DNA of 64,000 nt from an uncultured Alphaproteobacteria bacterium (GTDB lineage: Bacteria > Pseudomonadota > Alphaproteobacteria > RF32 > CAG-239), in contig CAJUKS010000001.1 in NCBI GenBank assembly GCA_910587405.1, positions 243,128-307,127 on the forward strand. The letters are read 5' to 3'. Under the pieces are notes generated by a model, which worked only from the letters and a program-made list of their open reading frames with translations, was not told the DNA's origin and made no database searches. Each line of letters opens with the position of its first letter. The stretch's first letter is position 1. Shown piece after piece: positions 37,337 through 45,339 of the stretch. The position numbers were made by a program, and so were the translations under genes.

Positions 37337-38686
37337 TTCAATCAGTTGTTCAGCGGTATAAAAACCGGTAATCATCGAAGCAATAATGCCCATTGCAATA
37401 CCGGATGCATCGCCGATGACCGCAACATCGGGAAGAACCCGGAAGCCATTGTCGGTTTTAATCCGGGCCCAGATGTTTTCATACTCCATCGGCGTGAAAA
37501 AGGCCTGACGACCGATTTCGTTTTCCGGAACCCGATTGACTTCGGCCAGAATCCGATAAATCTTTCGCATAAACGCCGCCGTACCCAAAATCGGCATTCG
37601 CTGTAATGAAATACCGTCTTGGGGACGTCCGTTGTTATAGTCGACTCCGGCCACTTTGCACTCGGTTAAAACGGCAAAATTACCATAGACGACATCATGG
37701 AAACGATCTCCGTCAAAGTCAACCGACACCAGCCCGTCCACATTAACAAAACCGCCGTAATTCATACATTTGAGACGCCCTCCCCGCCGACATCCGTTAA
37801 AGCAGAAAGTTTCATACTTGAAAAATTCGTCTTCTCCCTTCAGCTTAAAATCGGGATAATGGCGGCCGATCGGCCACAAATAGCGGTTCGGCAATACCAT
37901 TCTCTGTCCAAATCCAAGATTTTCGGTTTCGTACGCAATACGGTGGCAATCAAAAAAGTCCTTGATTGTCGTATGCCCAAATCTTCCGGTGGCCAGCAAA
38001 AGCTTATCATAAGCCACCTTGCTGCCGTCGTTCAGACAAATCTGATGACGGTGGGTGTCGATATCCTTCACCGGATCCACCAGACAACCGAGCGCCATAT
38101 CAATCCGTTGATCAAGCCAGTCATATACGCCGCGCGAAAAACGGTTCATTTCGAGTTCCCCCGCAACATGAGAAGGATGCTCAAACAGAGACAGTCCTTG
38201 CGCCGCAACAATTCGGGCAATATTTTGCTTGCCTTCGTTGCTGTCGCAAACCGGATACGGCAGGTTCAAACCGGCAAAACGAGAATAGAACGCCCATACT
38301 TGAGTGGCAATTTGATCCACTTTTTGTTCGCCGATCAAACGGGGCAATCGCTTTCCCGACGGTGGAAAGCAAAGCTTGGCCGACACGTTGGGAGACAGGC
38401 AACCGCCAAAACCGGCAATCGTCTGACAAACGCCGCACTTTGACGCATAACGACAACCTTGAAAAAAACGCGGTTCGTCTGCATCGGCTTCGGGATTTTC
38501 GAAAAAACGCTTCAGGTCTTTTTCCATAAAGCACTTATCTTTTTTTCTCAAATATCCGGCGTCAATCATCAGAATCTTTAAGGCCGGAAAGCTATTGAGC
38601 AAAAAATAAGCAGCCGCAAGACCGGAAGGACCGCTGCCGATGATTACAACATCGTAATTGCTGCTGAGTTGATGGTTTGTTTTCAT
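37325..38686 (-). CDS. FAD-dependent dehydrogenase, uncharacterised (COG2509-like)
   Basis: About 453 residues from the ATG at 38686; a TTG at 38710 would add 8. The N-terminal dinucleotide-binding motif is YDVVIIGSGPSGLAAAYF, followed by a long Cys-containing segment (GCRYASKCGVCQTIAGFGGC). A second FAD motif is LLLATGRFGHTT, and the C-terminal FAD-binding strand reads VAVIGDASGIAMGI. This pattern fits the uncharacterised FAD-dependent dehydrogenases often grouped as COG2509. No membrane segment is seen. Substrate unknown. Confidence 0.75.
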   Translation of the reverse strand: MKTNHQLSSNYDVVIIGSGPSGLAAAYFLLNSFPALKILMIDAGYLRKKDKCFMEKDLKRFFENPEADADEPRFFQGCRYASKCGVCQTIAGFGGCLSPNVSAKLCFPPSGKRLPRLIGEQKVDQIATQVWAFYSRFAGLNLPYPVCDSNEGKQNIARIVAAQGLSLFEHPSHVAGELEMNRFSRGVYDWLDQRIDMALGCLVDPVKDIDTHRHQICLNDGSKVAYDKLLLATGRFGHTTIKDFFDCHRIAYETENLGFGQRMVLPNRYLWPIGRHYPDFKLKGEDEFFKYETFCFNGCRRGGRLKCMNYGGFVNVDGLVSVDFDGDRFHDVVYGNFAVLTECKVAGVDYNNGRPQDGISLQRMPILGTAAFMRKIYRILAEVNRVPENEIGRQAFFTPMEYENIWARIKTDNGFRVLPDVAVIGDASGIAMGIIASMITGFYTAEQLIEGRV

Positions 38687-38802
38687 ATAATAGGTGTTTT
38701 TAATTTGCAAAAAAATAAATTGATTTAATCAATATATCCGATATAGGCGTCAAAGTCTAGACAAAAAAAGTTTTTTGACGATTTCTGTTTAAGTTTTATT
38801 TT

Positions 38803-39960
38803 TTAAAAAACGGCCGATATTTTTCGTAAAATATTTTCAGCTTCTCTTATGGCCGACAGGAGGTCATTTGCCGTTATTTTCCGATCAATGTTATTTATTC
38901 GAGCATATTTTTCTTCCGGCCCTTTAAAGTATTTTTTTTCCACTTCAACCTTAACGACGAATCTGTTTTTTTCATACCGAATCTTCCCGTAAGCAAACCA
39001 TATCAAAGCAGATTTGCTGATTTTCCGAGTTGTAAAGTCAATCACCGCTTTGTTGAAAACCGTTTTTCTGCCTAAGACCATATCATTGTCTCTAAAAAGG
39101 GACTGAAAGGTTTTGCTGTAATACAAATCGAAGATTTCCCTATTATTCAAATAAAACTTCGCATCTTCAATAAAATAATCGTTATTGGTATAAACGGCAT
39201 TCAAATACCGTTCCCGGTCAGACAATTTTAAATATTCCGCCAAAGTGGCAAATCCCCGGCTCAATTTCCTCACGATGTCGGAGTGCCGGTTTGCAATTTT
39301 AATAACATTTTGAAAATAGAAAATAACGTCAAAGTTTATGATGTCGTTCTTAAAAGCCTTTAACAAATTTGCAAAAAGGCATTTGTCCGCATATTCATCA
39401 ATAAAATTGACCACAAAATCATAATTAAGGACTTTCCATCCATCAAATTCCGTTGCAGCACCTCTCACGTCTGCCGGGTCTAAATATACGAAAACAAAAC
39501 TCATCTCCGGGTTTTCTTGGCACAACCCGAACAAGTCCCGCCGATAATTCTGCAACTGATGATCATGAACTTTGGACCCATACTTATTTTCAATAACCAG
39601 ACACAGATTCCTTTCATAATCCATGGCCAAAATATCAATACGTCCGTCTTTGACAACATATTCGCGAAAAACAATAGAATTGCGAAACAAATTTTGATCC
39701 CAACGAACTGATTTTCCTGATTTTTGCCCGGGACGGCAAAACGAAATTCTTCCGTCTTTACCGCTTATTTTTTTCAAAAGCTCAACAACAAACGCATTGC
39801 CCAAACCATGACTTTCCCGGGCATCTGTCAGCCATGCCAATATTGAGGAGCAGCCTGTTTCTTTTAAGCTCAATATATCAAATATACTGTCGGCACCGAC
39901 GAGCTTCTTAACCTCAGAATCATGGTTAAATTCATCCAGCTGCTTTTTAAATATGTTCAT
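38803..39960 (-). CDS. PD-(D/E)XK nuclease superfamily protein
   Basis: The ATG at 39960 (MNIFKKQLDEFNHDSE) has GAGG upstream and is preferred; the open frame runs 45 codons further into a duplicated tRNA-flanking repeat. The 386-residue protein has the catalytic pattern of PDDEXK_4-type nucleases: E100, D109 in GRIDIL, and E124-x-K126 in VIENKYG. The N-terminal AWLTDARESHGLGNAFV segment is also typical. Such proteins are often found in defence islands, and this one sits next to an AbiE pair and tRNA-His repeats. Its target is unknown. Confidence 0.75.
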   Translation of the reverse strand: MNIFKKQLDEFNHDSEVKKLVGADSIFDILSLKETGCSSILAWLTDARESHGLGNAFVVELLKKISGKDGRISFCRPGQKSGKSVRWDQNLFRNSIVFREYVVKDGRIDILAMDYERNLCLVIENKYGSKVHDHQLQNYRRDLFGLCQENPEMSFVFVYLDPADVRGAATEFDGWKVLNYDFVVNFIDEYADKCLFANLLKAFKNDIINFDVIFYFQNVIKIANRHSDIVRKLSRGFATLAEYLKLSDRERYLNAVYTNNDYFIEDAKFYLNNREIFDLYYSKTFQSLFRDNDMVLGRKTVFNKAVIDFTTRKISKSALIWFAYGKIRYEKNRFVVKVEVEKKYFKGPEEKYARINNIDRKITANDLLSAIREAENILRKISAVF

Positions 39961-40035
39961 GGATCGTTCCTCGTTGACACAGTCTGCTTTGCTTATTTTA
40001 GCCAAATAAAAATCAATATCAACCAAAAGAGAATA

Positions 40036-40141
40036 TTCCCCGAAGCCTTTTTTATCCTCAGCCCTTCCGGGTTCGGCCCACTTTCTTTTACCCATAAAAA
40101 AAACCTCCCGAAGGAGGATTTTTTTAATGGGGCGAAAGATG
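40036..40141 (-). repeat. direct repeat copy 1: tRNA-His 3' tip plus 3' flank
   Basis: Matches 42282-42388 base for base except one T in a T run (7 versus 8). It contains a copy of the last 14 bases of tRNA-His with CCA, a copy of its terminator (CCTCC-TTCG-GGAGG on the minus strand), and the first 20 codons of a short open frame (MGKRKWAEPGR start) that then diverges from copy 2. With copy 2 it brackets the AbiE genes. Confidence 0.92.
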
Positions 40142-40290
40142 CAATAATATTCGAACTTTTAGTTATGATGATGTAATATTGGTTTACGACAGAATTACTA
40201 CAAATCAGATAACTAAATGAATCAACATTATGAAAACCTAGTTTATATTATTTTTCCCAAATTACACATATTGTTTCATACATACAAAAA

Positions 40291-40326
40291 TTTAAACTTG
40301 ACATAGTTTGAAATATATTGCATACA
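40291..40326 (+). promoter_or_regulatory. candidate AbiE promoter/operator
   Basis: TTGACA (40298-40303) with a weak CATACA 17 bases on, just upstream of the abiEi ATG. The -35 element sits in an imperfect inverted repeat (TTTAAACT and AGTTTGAAA). AbiEi antitoxins repress their own promoter by binding inverted repeats, so this is a likely operator. Confidence 0.4.
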
Positions 40327-40335
40327 TTACACATT

Positions 40336-41154
40336 ATGAAAGAAAAACAGATTAATTTAAACCAAATACTACTCAGCTTCCCCCGAGGAACTGTTTTAAC
40401 AAGTTCTTGGTTAAAATCCAAAGGAATAAGTTACCGACTGCAATCCTATTATTTAAAAAAAGGATTATTAAAGTCAATTGGAAAGGGTGCATATATTCAG
40501 ACTAACAGCACCCCCAATATTGATGATGGCCTAAATGCAATAAATAATCAATTAGGTATTAACGCACACATTGGTGCATACAGTGCTTTAACTCAAGGTT
40601 TTAATAACTACACTCAGTTTATAAAAGAAAACGAAAATACTGAAATATTTATCTCGAAAAATACACCTTTACCCAAATGGCTTGCTAAATTGGGCAAATA
40701 TACCCTTCACAAAACAAACTTTCTTGATACTGAAATTGCAATAACTGATGGAAATGTATATTTGCATTTAGGAGCAATAATATCTAAAAATTCTAATTCT
40801 TATGTTAAACCACTTGAAGTAAATATTCCATCTCCCAAAATATCAGAACCTGAAAGAGCTATATTAGAAGCTATATATCTGACTCCCAACAAAGCTACTT
40901 TAAGGAACGCTTATCAAATCTTAGAGTTAATGACAACTCTCCGCCCTCAACTTCTGCAACAGCTTCTGGAAAACTGCAACTCAATCAAAGTCAAACGGTT
41001 ATTTTTATATATGGCAGAAAAAATAGGACACGACTGGTTTAATTATCTGAACTTAAACAAAATCAACCTCGGCTCCGGCAAGCGTGTCATAAGCAAAGGC
41101 GGAAAGCTCGATAAAAAATATAATATCGTAATCGAAGATCTGGACAGTATATAA
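40336..41154 (+). CDS. AbiEi-family antitoxin / transcriptional repressor
   Basis: A 272-residue protein starting at the ATG; an upstream TTG at 40318 is less likely. The N-terminal winged helix (FPRGTVLTSSWLKSKGISYRLQSYYLKKG, IGKGAYIQ) and the following HIGAYSAL segment fit AbiEi antitoxins. In type IV AbiE systems this protein represses the operon and counters the AbiEii nucleotidyltransferase. It is followed after 1 base by abiEii. The DNA is visibly AT-richer than the surrounding core genes, suggesting horizontal transfer, and lies between tRNA-His 3' repeats. Confidence 0.85.
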   Translation: MKEKQINLNQILLSFPRGTVLTSSWLKSKGISYRLQSYYLKKGLLKSIGKGAYIQTNSTPNIDDGLNAINNQLGINAHIGAYSALTQGFNNYTQFIKENENTEIFISKNTPLPKWLAKLGKYTLHKTNFLDTEIAITDGNVYLHLGAIISKNSNSYVKPLEVNIPSPKISEPERAILEAIYLTPNKATLRNAYQILELMTTLRPQLLQQLLENCNSIKVKRLFLYMAEKIGHDWFNYLNLNKINLGSGKRVISKGGKLDKKYNIVIEDLDSI

Positions 41155-41155
41155 A

Positions 41156-42064
41156 ATGAGAATATCTTATGAAGAACAGGTAAAATTATTAGTGCAGGTG
41201 TTACCGTACATTGCAAAAGAAAAAACTTTTGCCCTTAAAGGCGGCACCGCCATCAATTTGTTTGTTCGTAATCTGCCTCGGCTTTCGGTCGATATTGACT
41301 TAACGTATCTCGGTTTTGAAGGCAGAAAAGAAGCTATTAAAAACATCAATGACGGTCTTACTCGCATTTTAATACGTTTGGAAAAAGCTGGCTTAAAAGC
41401 GACCATGCTGAAAAACAAAGAAAATATCAGTAAAATCATCTGTTCAACCCCAAGTGCAAATATCAAAATTGAACCAAACTACACTTTACGAGGCTATGCA
41501 TATCCTCCGGAAAAAATGCGTATAAACACAAAAGTTGAGAGTAAATATGGTTTTGCGAATATTAAAGTTATATCAAATGCCGAACTTTACGGAGGAAAGA
41601 TTTGTGCTGCACTTGACCGCCAACATCCTAGAGATTTATTTGACATCAAATACTTATTAGCCCACGAAGGCATTACACCAGAAATCAAAAACGGCTTTAT
41701 TGTGGCACTGTTAAGCCACAATCGACCACCCCACGAACTATTGCAACCCAACATTCAAAACCAAGAAGACACTTTCAACAAAGAATTTGTCGGAATGAGC
41801 AATGAGCCTTTCTCGTACCAAGATCACCTGACAACCTTCGGCACCCTGTTAGAATCCATCCACAACGCACTCACAACCACAGATAAAGAATTCTTGTTAA
41901 GCTTCTTTAATGCCACTCCTGATTGGGATATTATACAAATTCCAAATCTCAATAAACTTCCTGCTGTCAAATGGAAATTGCAAAATCTGGAAAAACTAAA
42001 AACAACAAATGCAAAAAAATTTTCCGAACAAATAACCAAGATGCAACAGTGTCCAAACTTTTAG
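41156..42064 (+). CDS. AbiEii-family nucleotidyltransferase toxin
   Basis: A 302-residue DNA polymerase beta-like nucleotidyltransferase. Motif I reads KGGTAINLF (28-36), followed by SVDIDLTY with the metal-binding D46 and D48. Further on come the family's NAELYGGKICAALDRQHPRDLFDI block, with the conserved Lys and Asp. AbiEii toxins (and MenT relatives) modify tRNA or other targets, causing growth arrest during phage infection. One base separates it from its antitoxin, the usual coupled arrangement. Confidence 0.9.
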   Translation: MRISYEEQVKLLVQVLPYIAKEKTFALKGGTAINLFVRNLPRLSVDIDLTYLGFEGRKEAIKNINDGLTRILIRLEKAGLKATMLKNKENISKIICSTPSANIKIEPNYTLRGYAYPPEKMRINTKVESKYGFANIKVISNAELYGGKICAALDRQHPRDLFDIKYLLAHEGITPEIKNGFIVALLSHNRPPHELLQPNIQNQEDTFNKEFVGMSNEPFSYQDHLTTFGTLLESIHNALTTTDKEFLLSFFNATPDWDIIQIPNLNKLPAVKWKLQNLEKLKTTNAKKFSEQITKMQQCPNF

Positions 42065-42087
42065 ATTTTTTCGAACTTGAAATTAAT

Positions 42088-42124
42088 AAACGGAGAACTG
42101 CGGTTTTCTTTGCGTTCTCCGTTT
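42088..42124 (+). terminator. hairpin after abiEii
   Basis: A perfect 11-bp inverted repeat AAACGGAGAAC/GTTCTCCGTTT (42088-42098 with 42114-42124), 24 bases after abiEii. No T tract follows; a pause or processing site is possible. Confidence 0.5.
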
Positions 42125-42157
42125 GATAAGCTTTTAAATTTAGCTTCTTATACAATC

Positions 42158-42177
42158 TGGGGCGAAAGATGAGACTC
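42158..42177 (-). repeat. second partial copy of the tRNA-His 3' end
   Basis: Matches 19 of the 20 bases at 42375-42394, the 3' end of tRNA-His with CCA. It lies 217 bases from the real tRNA, forming the middle site of three. Confidence 0.85.
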
Positions 42178-42281
42178 TGCTGTTTTCAACAGCGCGTTCC
42201 AACGGCATCTAAGTCCGGAGACAGACGCTGCCGCTGTCTTTTCCGGCCTAAGATGTTCCGTTGCTTTGCGGTAAAAAACGC
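42178..42281. other. structured spacer with a long imperfect hairpin
   Basis: Between the partial tRNA copy and the 107-bp repeat there is no gene. Bases about 42201-42265 form an imperfect inverted repeat of about 27 bases per arm: AACGG..CATCT..CCGGA..GACAG pairs with CTGTC..TCCGG..AGATG..CCGTT. It may encode a structured RNA or a recombination site. Confidence 0.5.
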
Positions 42282-42388
42282 TTCCCCGAAGCCTTTTTTA
42301 TCCTCAGCCCTTCCGGGTTCGGCCCACTTTCTTTTACCCATAAAAAAAACCTCCCGAAGGAGGATTTTTTTTAATGGGGCGAAAGATG
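42282..42388 (-). repeat. direct repeat copy 2: natural 3' flank of tRNA-His
   Basis: The second copy of the 106-bp repeat at 40036-40141, here joined to the intact tRNA-His gene. The 2246-base spacing defines the boundaries of the AbiE-bearing segment. Confidence 0.92.
42342..42372 (-). terminator. tRNA-His terminator
   Basis: On the minus strand CCTCC-TTCG-GGAGG with a UUCG tetraloop followed by eight T. GGGAGG also lies 8 bases before an ATG. A copy sits at 40096-40126. Confidence 0.85.
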
Positions 42389-42452
42389 GGACTCGAACCC
42401 ACGACACCCGGTACCACAAACCGGTACTCTAACCAACTGAGCTACTTTCGCC
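42375..42452 (-). tRNA. tRNA-His (anticodon GTG)
   Basis: Acceptor GCGAAAG/CTTTCGC with an additional 5' G opposite the discriminator C, the histidine-specific G(-1). The anticodon loop TTGTGGT gives GTG, and the T loop is TTCGAGT. CCA is encoded. Its 3' tip occurs twice more at 42158 and 40128. Confidence 0.95.
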
Positions 42453-42508
42453 ATTGACTTCTCGTTTCTACCCAATATCGAATATAAAGTCAAGAATATT
42501 TTTTAATT

Positions 42509-43399
42509 TTATCTTGTAGATAATATTAAAACAATTACCGAGACAACCTCTGCCAGCATAATCTTGAAGTTTACGTTGATTCTGACTGTCTTTTCGGCAA
42601 AAAGGTTATAATTGTAATTAAACAAAACAATCCACAGCGGCGCCAAATAGTTTATCGCAATCACATATGCCGGATTGACGGTTAAAATTAAGGCGTAAGC
42701 CTTGGTGAAGATAAGCATCGACAAGCTGAAAATAATAAACAATCCTTTTATGGCGGCCTTTTTATCAAAAGCGCTTTTCACTTTTCCGATATTTTTGCGA
42801 AAATTATACAAAGTACCCAGTCCGGCAAACAATCCCGAAACCATATTATAATAAATTATGGTTGAAAAAAATCCGGCATCACTGCTGTCGAGAGCCAGTT
42901 TATTATTCGTATCCAAATAAGCGCCGACCAGCACACAGGGCAGCAGATATAAAAAGGCTTTTTGATTTATCCTAACCTTTCTCATTAACAACACCGAAAC
43001 AACAATACCCGACAAACTGAGCATGATCAGCAAACTTTTTAACGGATGCTGCAAATATTCCATAAACAAATGAGGTTTGAAAAACATCCAAATCATAAAC
43101 GTCAAAAACAATGACAACGGCTGCATAAAACTTGTTACGTCTGCCCCGAAAGCTTTTGAAGATCTGAAAAAACGGTGATCAATAAAAGCAACGCCCAGCC
43201 CCTGAACCGCGCATAAAGCATAAAACAAAGCGCTAAATCGTTCATAAAACATAACACCCAACGGTATCATGACAATAAAAGTGCCAAAACCGCGATAAAG
43301 CATTAAGACGTTGGCAGAAAGTTTTAAGATCTGATTAGAATAAATATAAACCGCCAGAAAAAAACTGGCGAGTAAACTCATTGTCCACCATGTTATCAT
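42509..43399 (-). CDS. EamA/DMT-family membrane transporter
   Basis: A 296-residue protein with about ten hydrophobic segments in two halves, the architecture of drug/metabolite transporter (EamA) proteins. Charged residues lie mainly in short loops. Substrate unknown. It is the first ordinary gene after tRNA-His and is followed by no close neighbour on its strand. Confidence 0.65.
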   Translation of the reverse strand: MITWWTMSLLASFFLAVYIYSNQILKLSANVLMLYRGFGTFIVMIPLGVMFYERFSALFYALCAVQGLGVAFIDHRFFRSSKAFGADVTSFMQPLSLFLTFMIWMFFKPHLFMEYLQHPLKSLLIMLSLSGIVVSVLLMRKVRINQKAFLYLLPCVLVGAYLDTNNKLALDSSDAGFFSTIIYYNMVSGLFAGLGTLYNFRKNIGKVKSAFDKKAAIKGLFIIFSLSMLIFTKAYALILTVNPAYVIAINYLAPLWIVLFNYNYNLFAEKTVRINVNFKIMLAEVVSVIVLILSTR

Positions 43400-43492
43400 A
43401 TTATACTGTTCCGGGTTACAAATTCAGTGGTAGAAAAGTCTATAACGCCTCTGTACTTCTGTCAAGCCGGGATGAAATCTTCCTTTGAGAAA

Positions 43493-45325
43493 TTATCGAT
43501 GAAACAGTTTGTTAATATCCTTTATTTTCAATTCGATATATGTCGGACGGCCGTGGTTGCACTGACCGGCGTTGGGCGTCTTTTCCATTTCGCGCAGCAA
43601 ATGATTCATTTCCGCCAGGTTAAGACTTCGCCCTGCCCGTACCGAACCGTGACAGGCGATGGTGGCGCAAATGTAGTTAAGCTTGTCTTCAAGAGCAAAA
43701 TCGGTTCCCCATTCGGCGATTTGCTCGGCCAGATCATTGACCAGCCGACGCACGTCACAATCTTTGATCAGTGCCGGAATTTCACGGACGATCACCGCGG
43801 CCGGGCCAAACTCTTCAATTACCAATCCCAAATCGGACAGACCGACGGCATTTTCCAACAGGCGCTGTTTGTCCGGCAGGTTCAGTTCCACGATTTCCGG
43901 AATCAACAGCATTTGAGTTGCCGGTTTTCGTCCCTCGGTCAGCGCTTTTTTCATTTTCTCCATCACAATGCGCTCGTGAGCGGCATGTTGATCAATTAAT
44001 ATAATGCTGTCGGCAGTTTGAGAAATGATGTAGGTATTATGAAACTGAGCCTTGGCCTGCCCCAGAACACCGTCGGTTTCCGGCGCGGCTTCGGAGGAAG
44101 AGACTTCTTCGGCCCGCACCGAAAAACGCCGTTCCAACTCCGGCAGTGCGGCATTGCGCGGCGCGCGCGAAGGCAAAGGTATCTGCAAACGCGCCGGCGG
44201 CATCGCTGCGCCATAATCGTTCAAAAACACCATTTCATTTTCCGCGGCGGGAGAAACGGCCGCAGCCGAAGCCTCAAAACTGTCTTGCAAAAAACTCTCC
44301 AGATTGAGCGGTGCCGCGGTCTGCCGGCTGCCGGCCGCCAAAACATTACGAATCGCACTTACCAACAAACCGCGAACAGAGGCGTTGTCAAAAAAACGAA
44401 CCTCGGCTTTGGCAGGATGAACATTGACGTCAACATAATCGGGATTGACATCAAAGAAAAGCGCGCAAACCGGATAACGTCCGTTTTCCAGCACTCCCTG
44501 ATAGGCCCCCCTGATTGCGCCGAGAAGCAATTTGTCACGCACCGGCCGGTTGTTCACAAACAGATACTGGGAAAGCGAGTTGGCTTTGTTAAAAGTCGGC
44601 AGGCTGACATAGCCGCTGATGCGGATATTGTCGCGCGCGGCATCAATCAGCAGTGCGTTTTCGCCAAACTCCCGCCCCATCACATCGCTGAGACGTTTGA
44701 GGCGGGCATCGAACAATTCGCCCTGACAGGCGTTGAGACTGATCTTTTTCTTTTGGTCATCCATCAGATAAAAAGACACTTGCGGGTTGGCCATGGCAAT
44801 CCGGTTAACCATGTCAATACACTGGGCGGTTTCGCCGCTGCCGGTTTTCAGAAACTTGAGCCGTGCCGGCGTGGCATAGAACAGGTCTCTGACTTCGATT
44901 CTGGTACCGATTCCGGACGCCGAAGGAACAGCTTCCCGTCTGTCCCCGCCGTTGACTTCAAGTTTCCACCCGTTTTCCGCCTCCCGGGTTCGCGACACTA
45001 TACTCAGTCTCGCCACCGACGAAATGGACGGCAAGGCCTCGCCGCGAAACCCAAGATAGCTGATATGAAACAAATCATCGTCAGGAAGTTTTGACGTGGC
45101 ATGCCTTTCCACTGCCAAATTCAAGTCTTCTTTGTCCATGCCTTTACCGTTGTCGCTGACCGCAATCAACGATTTTCCGCCGTCAACCAAGGTTATTTCT
45201 ATTGAGGTTGCACCGGCGTCAATCGAGTTTTCGACCAACTCTTTAACTACCGAAGCCGGCCGTTCGATAACCTCGCCGGCAGCAATCTGGTTGACCAGAT
45301 TATTGGGCAGAATGCGGATAGACAT
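43493..45325 (-). CDS. mutL: DNA mismatch repair protein MutL
   Basis: The start ATG at 45325 (MSIRIL) has AGAAGG upstream; the open frame extends 2 codons further to a TTG. The N-terminal GHKL ATPase shows ENSIDAGAT, DNGKGM and GFRGEALPS. The C-terminal domain carries the endonuclease motif DQHAAHERIVME and the partner motifs ACHGSVRAG and GQCNHGRPT. MutL here should therefore nick DNA itself, without MutH, consistent with alphaproteobacteria. It is downstream of pgi with a 14-base gap. Confidence 0.96.
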   Translation of the reverse strand: MSIRILPNNLVNQIAAGEVIERPASVVKELVENSIDAGATSIEITLVDGGKSLIAVSDNGKGMDKEDLNLAVERHATSKLPDDDLFHISYLGFRGEALPSISSVARLSIVSRTREAENGWKLEVNGGDRREAVPSASGIGTRIEVRDLFYATPARLKFLKTGSGETAQCIDMVNRIAMANPQVSFYLMDDQKKKISLNACQGELFDARLKRLSDVMGREFGENALLIDAARDNIRISGYVSLPTFNKANSLSQYLFVNNRPVRDKLLLGAIRGAYQGVLENGRYPVCALFFDVNPDYVDVNVHPAKAEVRFFDNASVRGLLVSAIRNVLAAGSRQTAAPLNLESFLQDSFEASAAAVSPAAENEMVFLNDYGAAMPPARLQIPLPSRAPRNAALPELERRFSVRAEEVSSSEAAPETDGVLGQAKAQFHNTYIISQTADSIILIDQHAAHERIVMEKMKKALTEGRKPATQMLLIPEIVELNLPDKQRLLENAVGLSDLGLVIEEFGPAAVIVREIPALIKDCDVRRLVNDLAEQIAEWGTDFALEDKLNYICATIACHGSVRAGRSLNLAEMNHLLREMEKTPNAGQCNHGRPTYIELKIKDINKLFHR

Positions 45326-45339
45326 GAACAAACACCTTC

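Noticed and set aside
38710..38710. Upstream start of the FAD oxidoreductase
   Set aside because: It would need a TTG codon without a ribosome binding site; the ATG at 38686 is simpler.
42186..42419. Minus-strand frame starting MGKRKWAEPGR in the second repeat copy
   Set aside because: Only the first 20 codons are shared with the other copy and the rest runs through a hairpin spacer into a tRNA gene antisense; not called as a gene, only discussed as a finding.
44018..45094. A 358-codon plus-strand open frame
   Set aside because: Shadow of mutL on the other strand, with atypical Arg-rich composition.
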